Part shown: positions 1 through 11,900 of the stretch, piece after piece | Position numbering within the stretch: the first letter of the stretch is position 1 | How the letters are laid out: every line of letters begins with the position of its first letter | NCBI RefSeq assembly: GCF_007565055.1 | Contig: NC_044560.1 | Coordinates: forward strand, 44,597,030 to 44,661,029 | Direction of reading: 5' to 3' | Length of the DNA: 64,000 bases | Source: Rhinopithecus roxellana | Taxonomy: Eukaryota > Chordata > Mammalia > Primates > Cercopithecidae | Position numbers and translations under genes: made by a program | The notes under the pieces: generated by a model | The model's database searches: none | What the model saw: only the letters and a program-made list of their open reading frames with translations | Told to the model about the DNA's origin: nothing

Positions 1-175
1 AGGAACAGCGGTGTGTGCCTGTTGTCCTAGCTACTTGGGAAGCAGAGGTGGGATGATCATTTGAACCTGGAAGGTTGAGGCTATAGTGAGCTATGATTGT
101 ACCACTGCACTCCAGCCTGGTGACAGAGTGAGACCTTGTCTAAAAAACAAAAACAAAAACAAACAAACAAAAAAA
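1..175 (+). repeat. Alu, right-arm fragment, cut by window start
   Basis: Reads as an Alu right arm (gcctgttgtcctagctac through cactccagcctggtgacag) with a CAAAA-type tail. The sequence is diverged, AluJ or older AluS type. Confidence 0.9.
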
Positions 176-343
176 TTCTTCCTTTTTTCTTTCTTCCCTT
201 CTTCCTTCCTTTCTTCTTTTTAATCGGGACAGGGGTTTCACTATGTTGATCAGGGCTAGTCTTGGACTCCTGAACTCAAGCAATCCTCATGCCTCGGCCT
301 CCCAAAGTGTGGGGATTACAGGTGTGAGCTACCATATCCAGCC
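176..343 (-). repeat. Alu fragment, antisense, with pyrimidine-rich tail
   Basis: A TTCC/TTTC-rich tract followed by the reverse complement of an Alu left arm (tttcactatgttgatcagg to cctcggcctcccaaagtg). Old and truncated. Confidence 0.8.
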
Positions 344-467
344 CTGACAATTTCTTAAAAACTTAAACATATACCTACCATATAATCCAGCCATTTCAGT
401 TCTATTTACCCAAGAGAAAATAAAACGTAAGTCCATATAAAGACTTAAACACATTGTTCGTATAAGC

Positions 468-869
468 TGTATTAATTTTCTATCACTACACAACAAATTA
501 CCCCAAAGTTAGCAGGTTAAAACAGCTTACATGGTTGTTGACAGAATTCAATTTCTTGAGTTTGTAGGACCAAGGTCCCTATTTTCTGGTTGACTGTCAG
601 CCAATGGCTCCTCTCAGCTCCTGCAGTTGCCAGCAATTCCTGTTAGGTGGCCTTCCCACATGACAGCTTACTTCTTCAAAGCTAGCAGGAGAATCTCTCT
701 CTAGTTTGCTTAAGATGGAGTCTTAATACGACATAATGTAATGACAGCAGCGTCATCACATCACTTTGCTATGTTCTATTGACTAGAAGACACAGGTTCT
801 ATTTACACTCAAGGATTGTGTAAGGGTTTGACTCATTGTTGGTCATCTTAGGATGGATTTGCCACAGTA
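468..869 (+). mobile_element. MLT1-like MaLR LTR inserted in L1M
   Basis: Starts tgtattaattttctatcac, followed by caacaaattaccccaaag, the usual head of MLT1-type MaLR LTRs. The host L1M resumes after it. Non-coding relic. Confidence 0.55.
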
Positions 870-1052
870 ACTTTTATATTTGTAATAGTCTCACACTGAA
901 AACAACACAAATGTCCACCAACAGGTGAATGTATAAACAAATTGTGGTATATCCATACAGTAGAATACTACTCAGCAATAAAAATGAATATGGATATACA
1001 AAAGATAAAGAAATCTCAACATAATTGTGCTGAGTGAAATCAGCCACACAGC

Positions 1053-1247
1053 TTGCTTTCTTGCTTTCCTGCTTTTCTTTCTTTCTTTCTTTTTCTTTCT
1101 TTCCCCTTCCTTTCTTCCTTCCTTCCTTCCTTCCTTCCTTCCTTCCTTCCTTCCTTCCTTCCTTCCTTCTTTTCTTTTCTTTTCTTTCCTCCCTCCCTCC
1201 CTACCTCCCTCCCTCCCTCCCTCCCTTCCTTCCTTCCTTCCTTCTTC
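1053..1247 (+). repeat. Polypyrimidine microsatellite (TTTC)n/(TTCC)n/(TCCC)n
   Basis: About 195 nearly pure pyrimidines, moving from TTTC to TTCC to TCCC and back to TTCC units, joined to the T-tail of the antisense Alu that follows. The reading frames over it (Phe/Leu/Pro/Ser or Lys/Glu/Gly/Arg) are low-complexity artefacts. Confidence 0.95.
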
Positions 1248-1540
1248 TTTTTTTTTTTTGAGATGGAATCTCACTCTGTCACCCAGGCTGGACTGCAATG
1301 GCACGGTCTTGGCTCACTGCAACATTTGCCTCCCAGATTCAAGCGATTCTCCTGCCTCAGCCTCCTGAGTAGCTGGGATTACAGACAACCGCCACCACGC
1401 CCGGCTAATTTTTGTATTTTTAGTAGAGACGGGGTTTCACCATGTTAGCCAGGCTGGTCTCAAACTCCTGACCTCGTAATCTGCCCGCCTTGGCCTCCCA
1501 AAGTGCTGGAATTACAGGCGCAAGCCACCATGCCCAGCCT
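1248..1540 (-). repeat. Alu (AluS-like), antisense
   Basis: Full-length reverse-complement Alu from tttttgagatggaatctcac to caagccaccatgcccagcct. Confidence 0.95.
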
Positions 1541-1826
1541 GCATAATTTCATTTATATAAAACTAGAAATTGCACACTAATCTGCAGTGACAGAAAGCAG
1601 ATCAGTGACACTGACTGATCTTATGAAAAGGAACGGCAGGAAATAGGAGCAGGAGAGACGTATTACCACGAAGCAAGGGGAAACTTTTGGGGTGACAGAT
1701 GTGTTCCCAATGTTGATAGTAGCAGGATTACATGAAGGCATCATATATAAAAACTTACATCGTACACTTTGAATTGCTCAACTTCTTCTACGTCAATCAT
1801 ACTTCAATAAAGCTATTTTTAAAAAC

Positions 1827-3219
1827 CTAGTGCCTTCTTCCAGAATCAACTCTATCAAGGTATTTCTGCTTGTTATTAAAAGTTCTTTTTTTGTTACTTT
1901 TGAATTCACTCATTTGCTAAGATTTCCAAGTTTATTTTTTAACAGTAAACTCTAACACAGTGAAACAGGAGCTTTTGTTTGAGACATTGTGGCAGCTGTT
2001 GGAATGTAGTCCTATATTATTGAGTATCATTAGGATGGAGTCTGTCTGGTTGGCTTCTACTTTGAAGGTTTAATGGGAGAAGCAAATGTGCAAACAGACA
2101 ATTTCAATAAAATTGAATGGCAGACACATACACATACTACATGGTGCCCACAGAGTGACAGCCAGAGAGCCAGAGAGAGACCCAGCCTGGAGTAGGGTAT
2201 GTGGAGTGCAGAGAAAACTCTGGAGGTGATGCCTGAGCTGAGTTTTAGGGGCTGAATAGGCGTTAGCCAACTGAAGAGGGGAAAAGGAATTCTCGGTAGA
2301 GGAAATGGCATAAGCACAGGCAGGGAAGCAGGAAAATGCTGTTACGTGTGGGGAAGTACAAGGAGTTCAGTAATATTAGACACAATGTTGTAGCCTGAAT
2401 GTTTGTGTCCCCTCCCAAAATTCACATATTGACACCCTAACCCCCAAGGGAATGGTATTTGGAGGTATGGCCTTTGGGAAATTATTTTGTCACGAGAGTG
2501 AAACCCTCATAAATGGAATCTGTGCTCTTATAAAAGAGGTCTAAGAGAGACTCAGAATGTTGTGGTTCTGGTCACAGGGGGATAGCAAAAGTGTAGGTAC
2601 TACAGTCTGTTGGGACACTACTGTCTGAACTACCAGAGGGAGACTTGGAAATATTTAGCTTGCCAGGAGAGTGCAAAGAGACCAGATACATGTAGTAGAG
2701 CTTTCTTTTTTTCATGGGAACTAAAATCAGTTTCCCTAAAAATGAGAGAGAGACCTATTTGATAACTACATCCAAGGTCAGACATATAGATCATTGTGGC
2801 ATTTTTGAGAAGACATACGTGTGTAGGTATGTAGGCCTCAAAATAGGTCTCTCTGAAGCCACGGCAATAAACACTTCAAAATAAGAAGATGATCAATAAT
2901 ATCAAACATGAGTTTTGGCAGTAAGAAAATCACGGTGATCCCAGCAAATTTTAGTGAAGTAGAATGGAAGATAGATTTCATTGTGCAGTGGATGCAAATG
3001 TGAAATGAATGAAAGAAATAAAGAGAGAATGTTAGACTACCATCAATAAATCTGACTGAGAAAAATGAGTGAATAATGGTGAGGTAAGCAGAGATGGGGT
3101 CAAAGGCAGAGACATATTTTAGAATAGGAGAGACCCAAGCATACGTATAGGTTGAGACAACATGGCAAAAAGAGACAGAGAAACTAAAGTTATAACAATA
3201 CGAGGAGATAGAAGGTCTA
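1827..3219. other. Intergenic DNA 3' of UBE2U with weak ancient-repeat traces
   Basis: No gene seen. 2080-2370 reads like decayed L2. 2385-2670 reads like an ancient MER/LTR-type repeat (ttcacatattgacacccta, ctaacccccaagggaatgg). The rest looks unique, with one short inverted repeat (2747-2760 and 2841-2854). Confidence 0.4.
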
Positions 3220-3379
3220 CTTTATATAAAACTAGAAATTGTGCACTAATCTGCAGTGCCAGAAAGCAGATCAGTGATACTGACTGATCTTATGAAAAGT
3301 AAGGGCAGGAAATAGGAGCAGGAGAGACGTATTACCATGAAGCAGGGGGAGACTTTTGGGGTGACAGATATGTTTCCAT
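3220..3379 (+). repeat. Second copy of an L1M 3' segment also found at 1552-1712
   Basis: About 160 bp from tttatataaaactagaaatt to gtgacagatatgtttcc, nearly the same as 1552-1712 (about a dozen differences by eye). It lacks the L1 flanks on either side. See findings. Confidence 0.75.
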
Positions 3380-3862
3380 GTACTCTGGGATAAAACAGGA
3401 GGGAAACATTAGTAAATAGCGACATCTCATTCCTTGAATATGGAGGAAACAAGACAAGAAAGCAGGCAGATGTAGGTCCATGTATAGATCCTGCTATTTG
3501 AGGTCATGTCCAGCCTCTGAAGCTCTTAATTGCTCCTCTCCTATCCCAGCCTCTTTCTGACCCATTCTCTGCCTGCAAAAACTTGTGTCCAGTAGCCTAA
3601 CAACTGTGGGAGTGTCACACCATTGATTGGCATATGGCAATGAACATCCCTAACTTTGGTAACTTAGTTCTAAAGAAAGTCAAAGCAACATCTTTACTGA
3701 TTTGTACTTATATTTGTAATTTGTACTTGCTTGTACTTGCAGTGAGCGGGTGAGAACAGCCTGAAAAAAATGAAATCCAAGTTCTGAGAGTCTTCCAAAA
3801 TTGCTCCACAACACTGGGCTATGGCAGAGGCTGTTTAGTTTTTTAATCTGATAATGTTCTGC
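3380..3862. other. 3' flank of UBE2U
   Basis: No repeat or gene recognised. It contains 'tttgtacttatatttgtaatttgtacttgcttgtacttgc', a short run of imperfect TTGTACTT repeats near 3700-3740. The UBE2U 3' UTR must start here. Confidence 0.4.
3842..3847 (-). promoter_or_regulatory. possible ATTAAA poly(A) signal of UBE2U
   Basis: ATTAAA on the minus strand, 15 nt after the UBE2U stop codon. No AATAAA was noticed in the next few hundred bases. This would make a very short 3' UTR, so the true site may lie further downstream. Confidence 0.25.
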
Positions 3863-4047
3863 TTAATCTTCTAAAGTATTTGTATTGAGAGTGTTGGTCC
3901 AGGAGATTAGCTCTTCCACTTCCTCTTCCCTGGGCTCATCTATGTCATTTTCATATAATGAAGTGTCACTCTTCCACCCCTCCTCTTCTGTTTCATAAAT
4001 GCTTGTGACACTATTTATTGCAGTTGGTGACTCAAGAAAAATTTCAT
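3863..4047 (-). CDS. UBE2U: UBE2U last coding exon with stop codon
   Basis: 185 coding bases after acceptor cccaccacag. AT completes an Asn codon, then the frame reads EIFLESPTAINSVTS, IYETEEEGWKSDTSL, YENDIDEPREEEVEE, LISWTNTLNTNTLED and stop. The tail is strongly acidic. The same frame is open 12 nt further upstream (IPTT before D), which I believe is exonic in human, but the base pair before it here is AA, not AG. The only usable acceptor in view is therefore the one chosen. Confidence 0.92.
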
Positions 4048-7000
4048 CTGTGGTGGGAATTATAAAAAACAGAAATTTAATAGACATACAGGAAAAACAA
4101 TGAAAAGAGTGTTCCTGAATTTGTAGGATAATGCCAAAGACCATCTGAATGAATGCGAGCAATCTTTTGTACACTTTCTAAACTTCATGTTTTATAAGTA
4201 ACTTTATTTGTCATAAATCATTCCATCTTGCTCAGTCTTTTGATGCTTTGTTAGTTTGTTCATTTAACATATATATTTACTGGGTCCCTGCTAACGGCCG
4301 GTTGATGTGCAAGGGAAAAGCTGCTTTGGGAGCACAGGGAGGGAATCACTATGTCTAAGTGAAAACAGACTCGGACTTTGAAACAGGAGGAGCAGTTTGT
4401 TAGACAGAGAAGGGAGGTCAGAACATGTTAGAAAGAAGAAACAGCACACATCATATAAGCACAAAGGTATGAGAGGACTTGACAGGGTTAGGGGTGATCA
4501 GAGTGGATTCTCCCGCACTTCCACTGTGCCAGGTGCGGTGGCTAAGCAGTCGACAGCTATAATATTATTTAACTCAGACACAACCCTTGTGATGGGCAGG
4601 TATTATTATTCTTATTTTACAGATGAGGAAACTAAGGCTGAGTGACCTATAGTAACTTGACCAAAGATATCCAGCTAATAACAAGACTCATCCCAGATCT
4701 GTCTATCCACAACCACAATGTTGTAGTATACAGAAAGTTTCGTGGAGCTGGAAGGGAGGCTGAAGCCGGATCAGGAAAGCCTCATATGTCATGCAAAGGA
4801 CTTTCATCTTTATCTTACAGGCCTTGTAAACAGGGAAATAAACTGATTATACTTTTCAAAAGAAGAATATAGATATAATGTCTATATTTCTAGATGTATA
4901 TTTCCACACAGCATGGGGACCTTGCTTTCTGGGGATGAACTCTAGCTGGTGCTATTTATGTTCTGTTAACTCTAAAACCTTACTGCATTCTCTCCCATTT
5001 TTCCTAGTTGTCACCAGATTCACTGCCGATTATGGGTTCCAGGACAAATTTTGTTTGCCTTATATGTTTATTTCCCTCACTTACATATGAAATAAACTCT
5101 GTAATATTTGTTGTCTTCTAATGTTATAGACACAGGCTACAAGTGACTTGTTTTCCTTCTCTCTTTGGTTTATAGAACGATACACAGCGAGGCCAGGCAT
5201 GGTGGCTTCCACCTGTAATCCCAGCATTTTGGGAAGCCAAGGCAGGTGGATCACTTGAGGTCAGGGATTCGAGACCAGCCTGGCCAACATGGTGAAACCC
5301 TGTCTCTACTAAAATATGAAAATTAGCCAGGTGTGGTGGCAGGAGCCTGTAATCTCAGCTGTTCTGGAGGCTGAGGCAGGACAATCGCTTGAACTCAGAA
5401 GGCAGAGGTTGCAGTGAGCTGAGATTGACCCACTGCACTCCAGCCTGGGTGACAGAGTGAGACTCCATCTCAAAACAAAACAAAGAGAGAGAGATACACA
5501 GAGAGATTTGAGTTTACACAGTCACCATTATCCTATGGGTATCCTGAGGCCCCCAGTGATTTTTAATTTTCATACTTTTGATACTAATATTTAGTTGTAA
5601 CTAATTTAAAACTAAATTCTGTCTGTGCCTTGAGAAAAGCATCTACTTTATTTTCCATGAACATATTATTGATGGACTAACTCCAGTTCTTTCTAACCAT
5701 GTTTGGGCCTTTCTGAGTCCACATGCTTTTGATTACAAGAAATATACAGCCAAGTCAACCCAGTTTAAACAATAGGAGAATGTTTTATCTCACATAAGAT
5801 AAAAGCCAGAGTGGAGGGCAGGATTGAATGTTGCGGTGACTCCACAATGTCACGAAGGACACAGTTCTTTTCACTGCTTGCTTTGCTAACTGAGGTGTTG
5901 TCTTCATCTTCACAGTGCACAGCAAGAGAGCTACAGCTATTCTAGTAACCACACCAGGTACAGCAACATCCAGAGGAAAAGGCGGTCTTCTCACCAAGAG
6001 CTCATTTTTAAGAGTGGATGGGAAAACCATCCCCTAAAGCACCCAGCATATTTCCCCTCAAGGAGGATCCTGTCACATGCCCTTTCTTTTATTTTAATTT
6101 AATTTTATTCTTTTTGAGGCAGGGTTTCACTCCTGTTGCCCAGGCTGGAGTACAGTGGCATGCTCTTAGCTCACTGCAACCTCCGCCTCCTGGGATCAAG
6201 TGATTCTCCCACCTCAGCCTCCCAAGTAACTGGGACTACAGACGTTCACCACCACGCCCAGCTATTTTTTTAAATTAATTAATTTATTATTATTATTATT
6301 ATTTTTAGTAGGGATGGGGTTTTACCATGTTGGCCAAGCTGGTCTCGAACTCCTGACCTCAGGTGATCTGCCCACCTTGGCCTCCCAAAGTGTTGGGATT
6401 ACAGGTGTAAGCCACTGCACCCCACCCCATTTCCAAACTAGTTACTGGGAAGGGAAATGGGATCACCATGATTGGTTGACATGAGTTGCTGGCGTGGAAT
6501 GAAAGTTGGGAATCAACCACCTTGACTATTTGCCCTCTTACTTCCTGCCCTGTTAAAATCTCCCAGGAAGCATAAAAAGAAACCTGGCTAGATCAACAGA
6601 GTATGATGCGAAATAAATATAGAAATGTTTCTTTAGAACATAAAAACATAGATTATTTTGAATTTCTCTCCTCCAGGAAATCTTAAGCTTTATAAATCCC
6701 TCTGAGACACCTTGGATTTGGTGGTTGGAATCAGTAATAAAGGAGGGGATTTTGTTACTATGTTAACAAAATAAGTTATGGAAGCACAAATTCTAACTGC
6801 CTTATATTTTCCATGCCTTTCTTGGGTTGGATCATGGAAACTCTACCTCTGATAATTTATTTTTTAATTTGAAAATAGTTTAGCTAGTAAAGATATTAAA
6901 ATCTGTGCTGACTGATGGGCTCTGATGATTGCCAAATGGTTTATCTCTATTCAGTCCTGTTTTCAGTCTGGATTCAGTTAGGAAAACAGAGCCACTACAA

Positions 7001-8891
7001 GTAACACAAGAGTGAGAGTCTAACACAGGAATTTGGGATTATCCAGGTGTGGGAGGACCCAGGGGAGTGAAGATCTGGAAGCTACAGCTGGAGAATTGAA
7101 AAAAGTCGTGATCCTGATGCACGGACATGAGTGGGAAACCAGAAGCTCATGGAGTACAAGGAGCTGCACACATTTAGCCACCCAAAGTGTGACAAAAACG
7201 AGGAGTTCATGGGGATATCTGTGCAGCCACCATATCTGTGAAGTGAGGCTGTGGAAAGATGTGTGAAAATGCCGTATCTGAGGAACCCACCATGCCTGAT
7301 ATGAGCAACTTCCCAAGGCTAACGGCCTCGACTTCCCTCCCACCTGCCAAATCTCTGGTGAGTTTCTCCCATTGGCAAACTATGACATGCCATCCTTCTT
7401 TGCAAAAGAGAGGCACACAGTTCTTTCCTTTTCTGAGTCACACTTCCCTTTGATATGGTATATAAGTTCACTCTTGCTACAAAATAACTCTCTTGCTATA
7501 TAATAAACAACCACAAAATCTTAGTGACATACAGCAATAGTATTTGTTTCGGTCACATGTCAGCAGATCAATAGGTGGTTGGCTTCTTTGGCTGGGGAAT
7601 GGCTGGGAAACGTGGCTGGGCAAGCTCAGATCTATGCCTTGAATCTTTCTCTGTGATCAGAGGGCCAGTCCAGGCATGCTCTTGTGATGATGGCAGAAGA
7701 GAAAAAGAGCAAGCCAAATCATGCAAACCCTTTCCAAACCCTGGGGGCACACTGCACCCACTAATATTCCATTGATGAAAACATGTCACAAGGAGAAGCT
7801 CAAAGTCAAGGTGCAAGGAAATATATTCTGTTCATGTAGGTGGAGCAGGAATGAATATTTCTGAACAATAATCAAATTTACCACAACGTCTCAGGTATAC
7901 TCTCTTCCAGAGTAGACAGAAAGAAGAGTCTATTCCATGTTCAAAGAGAACAAGGCTCAGCACTGAAGAGCTAACCAGTTTCTGGACATTAAACTTAAAA
8001 TGTTGCCTCTTCCAGCTTGCCTTTCTTTTTCCCACTCATCATGGGTTTTCACCCTTTTTTCCCATAATCACAAGGCAGATAAAAACATGACAATTTTACT
8101 TCATCCTACTATTTACTTACTCATTTTTTAAATGAGCATTGATAGCTACTGTATGCCAACCACTGTGCTGTGGAAGATTGGGAGGTGAGCAGTCCCTTCC
8201 CTTAAGAAGCTCACTCTTTTTCAAAGGAGACAGGCAGTAAAAAGAATGATAACACAGCATGCGTGCTGGACAGACTCCCAGGTGGCCCCCAGAATCCCTG
8301 CATCATGGTATTTACACCTTAGTGTAAACTCCTCTTTTCTGAGTGAGGATAAGACCCGTGACTTCTAACCAATGAAATATGATGCAAGTGATAAGGTCTC
8401 ATTCGCATGATGATGTTACATCACATACAACTCCATCTTGCTATCAGACTTGCTCTAAAGACTCTTGCTGGATAAAGTAAGAGGCCATGCTAGGAGAGCC
8501 CACATGGCAAGGAACCGTGTGCAGCCCTCGGCAGGTGAGGGAGGTTTCCAGCATATACCCAGCCAGAAGCCAGGGCCCTCATTCCTAAAGACAGAAGAAA
8601 ATGAATTCTGGCCGGGCGCGGTGGCTCAAGCCTGTAATCCCAGCACTTTGGGAGGCCGAGACGGGTGGATCACAAGGTCAGGAGATCGAGACCATCGTGG
8701 CTAACACGGTGAAACCCCGTCTCTACTAAAAAATACAAAAAACTAGCCGGGCGAGGTGGCAGGCGCCTGTAGTCCCAGCTACTCGGGAGGCTGAGGCAGG
8801 AGAATGGCGTAAACCCGGGAGGCGGAGCTTGCAGTGAGCCGAGATCCGGCCACTGTACTCCAGCCTGGGCGACAGAGCGAGACTCCGTCTC

Positions 8892-8922
<31 letters not shown>

Positions 8923-11900
8923 TGAATTCTGTCGACAACCTCACTGGGCTGGGAAGCAGATTCCTCCCCCATTCAAACCACTGGGATGAGAATGCAGCCC
9001 AGCCGATGTCTTGATTGCAGCTTTCTGAGACCCTAAGCAGAGGATCCAGCTAAGCTGTGCCTGTACTCCAGGCCCACAGAAACAGTAAAATAATAAATGT
9101 GTGTTGTTTTAAACCATTCAATGTGTGCTAATTTGTGACACAGCAATAGAAAACAAATAGAGCATGATACAGCTATGGTAGAAATGCCATGATAACCCAC
9201 AGAGAAAGTTTCCTAGAGAAGATAATACTTGAACTGAATGTTAAAGGATGCTAGGCATTAGAAAGTAAAGAAGGGGAGAGAAGAGCATTTAGAGTAGGGG
9301 TAAGAGAAAACACAGTGTGCTGCTCAAGCTTTTTAATGAAATGAGATAGGGAACAAACGATCATGACCCACTAGCTTAGTATAGCATTTAGGGTGTGAAG
9401 GGGAGTGGCAGGGAATGTCACTGCAAAGACAGAGATAAGTATTAGAGCATTAAGGATTTTCTGTGTCAAAGAGTCTAAATTTTATCCTGAAGGAAAATGG
9501 GAGACAATTAAAGTATTTTAGATCTGGTAAAAACATAAGCAGAGCTGAGCTACAGAGACATAGCTTTGTCACCAGTCTGACAAAGCATAGACAGAAATTA
9601 CTGTAATCACAACAACTTACCCAAGTGATCTCTTCCACTGGTGAAGATGGTGGGGATGTTGAAAGACACAGATTGCAGAGAGGAGTAGGGAAATCATGGA
9701 GAAAGCAAAGAGTAAGGCTGGAGAAGGCAACATTTCCTACCTCGCAGGTACCCTGAAATCTGGAAGAAGGCAGAGTTGAATGGAGAAGGCTGAGGCTGCT
9801 AATACAGAGGAGAAAATCTGCGTGGCACACCAGACAAGTAGGAGGGAGAGTGGTCGATACTGAGCAGGGAAAAGAAACTTGGAGATATGGGGGCAGGGCC
9901 CTTGGAGAATCACTGAATGAAGGTGATTGCCTGTGCCTGGCATTTATATGCTGTTATGTTTAGTGGCCAGGTGACAGGAAAAAATAGTAACTATTATTTT
10001 TTGTACTTTTCAGTTCACAAAGAAATTGTATACACACGGAGTCATTTAGTCATAAGAATCCTGCGAGTTAGGGCAGAATTTTAGCAACTAGCAATTGTTG
10101 AACATCTTCCACGTACACAGTAGTAGCTGAGGATGAAAAAACTAAGTTCAGAGGTTGAGTGACCTTTCCATAATAGTACAGAACTGAGATCTGAACCTAA
10201 GTTCTCTAACCCCAAATGTCATGCTTTCCCCTCTATACCAGCTGACTTCCATGGTAAGTTACCAGCTTACCCCACTGAAGAGTCACTCTCAACCTATCCC
10301 AACAAGTAAATGGTAATTTTTAAAAGAGCACAAAAAACAACTCAGCACTGTTTCTTTCTTTTCAGCCATATTGTATATATCTTTGAATATACAATGAGTT
10401 TTAGGGATCAGTTTATTAGTGCTCTGTGTGTTTTGGCTGCTTTTTCATATTTTGAAACTTAACCTTAAAATTTCAAATTGTATATCAACCTATTAAAGGG
10501 TAGTAAGCTTGGAAATATAAGTAACTCAATTTTGTCAAAGTTCCAATTCCTATGTGAGTAATTTACCAAATTAATTCGGAAAGTCAGAAGAAGTTAAAGC
10601 AACCTTAAAAGGAGAACACAAGGATTAGCCCTTATGTATTCCAACTTATTTAAATGGAAAAAAGTTTAAAGTTATGCATATTGTGCGTAACATGTTAGTT
10701 GCAAAAGCTAAACAAATAGAGTGAATCGATTTACTTTGAGTTGGGCAGAGCTTAATTCCTTCCATTGAGTGTCTGACTTCATGAGGCATTCTATTTTTTC
10801 TAGCAAGCCAACACTTGATAACAGAATACCTAGAAAGAGAAAAAGAAAAATTAAATTCCCAAATGAATTTTGGTAAGAGTATATTTACTTCTGAGAAAAA
10901 TACGTGAAACAAATGAAATGAAGCATAAAAGTAGAACAATAGGCTTTGAATATGGAACCATTCTGAGTGTTGACTAATTTAATGGTAAAATAAAATTATT
11001 TCAGTATGTGCTTTCCAACAGAATAGAAGTTGGAAAAGCAAATGAATATGACATAAGTTTACTATTGTAAAAGTAGTAAAAACATCATGTGGTATAGCAA
11101 GCTATATTAGTTTCCTTGGGCCGCCTTAACAAATGACCACAAACTTGGTGACTTAAAATAACAGAAATGTATTCTCTCTCATAGTTCTGGAGGCTAAATG
11201 TTGGGGATCAAGGTGACAGCAGGGCCTCCCTCCCTTGGAAAGCCCTAAGGAAGAATCTTCTATTGCCTCTTCCTAGCCTCTGCTGGCTGTCAGCAATCCT
11301 TTACGTCATATGGCTTATCACTGCATCATTCCAGTCTCTGCCTCCAATGTCACATGACCTTTTCTAGGTGGGTCTCTGTCATTCTACTCCTCTTATAAGG
11401 ACAACAGTCACTGGACTCAGGGTCCACCTGAATCTAGTATAGCCTCATCTTAACTAATGACTATTTATATCTACAAAGACCCTATATTGAAATAAGGTCA
11501 TATACTGAGGTTTTGGGGGGACAGGTGTTTGTTTTGTGGGGACATGATTCAACCCACTACACAAGGGAGAAATTCTATCAGAAAAATTCATGACTCATCC
11601 TGGATAAAACAACAGGCTTATGGGAGACATCAATGAGTCGAAGTCAAGCTCTTAGAGCATTTCCTTGGAAAAGGAGTTTACATATGGAAATGAAAAATTT
11701 TACAAAATTGTTTTGGGGGACGACTACTTTTTGGAATACATGATGAAAAGAAAACTTTTGGTAACAAAGTTTTCTTGATGAAAAGTAGGTGGCATAGAAA
11801 TGTTTTTGTCAAAAACAAGAAATGGGGAAAGGATTCCCTATTTAATAAATGGTGCTGGGAAAACTGGCTAGCCATATGCAGAAAGCTGAAACTGGATCCC

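Larger units (their letters stand above)
344..1826 (+). mobile_element. L1M 3' end, split by an LTR and by a microsatellite-Alu block
   Basis: Pieces 344-467, about 870-1050 and 1541-1826 are collinear with an old L1 3' end (ccatataatccagccattt; caacaggtgaatgtataaac; ctactcagcaataaaaatg; tcaataaagctatttttaaa). Between them lie an MLT1-like LTR and a (TTCC)n tract plus Alu, so the L1 predates both. Confidence 0.7.

Noticed and set aside
1027..1448. Three long overlapping frames rich in Phe, Leu, Pro and Ser
   Set aside because: They translate a pyrimidine microsatellite and an antisense Alu.
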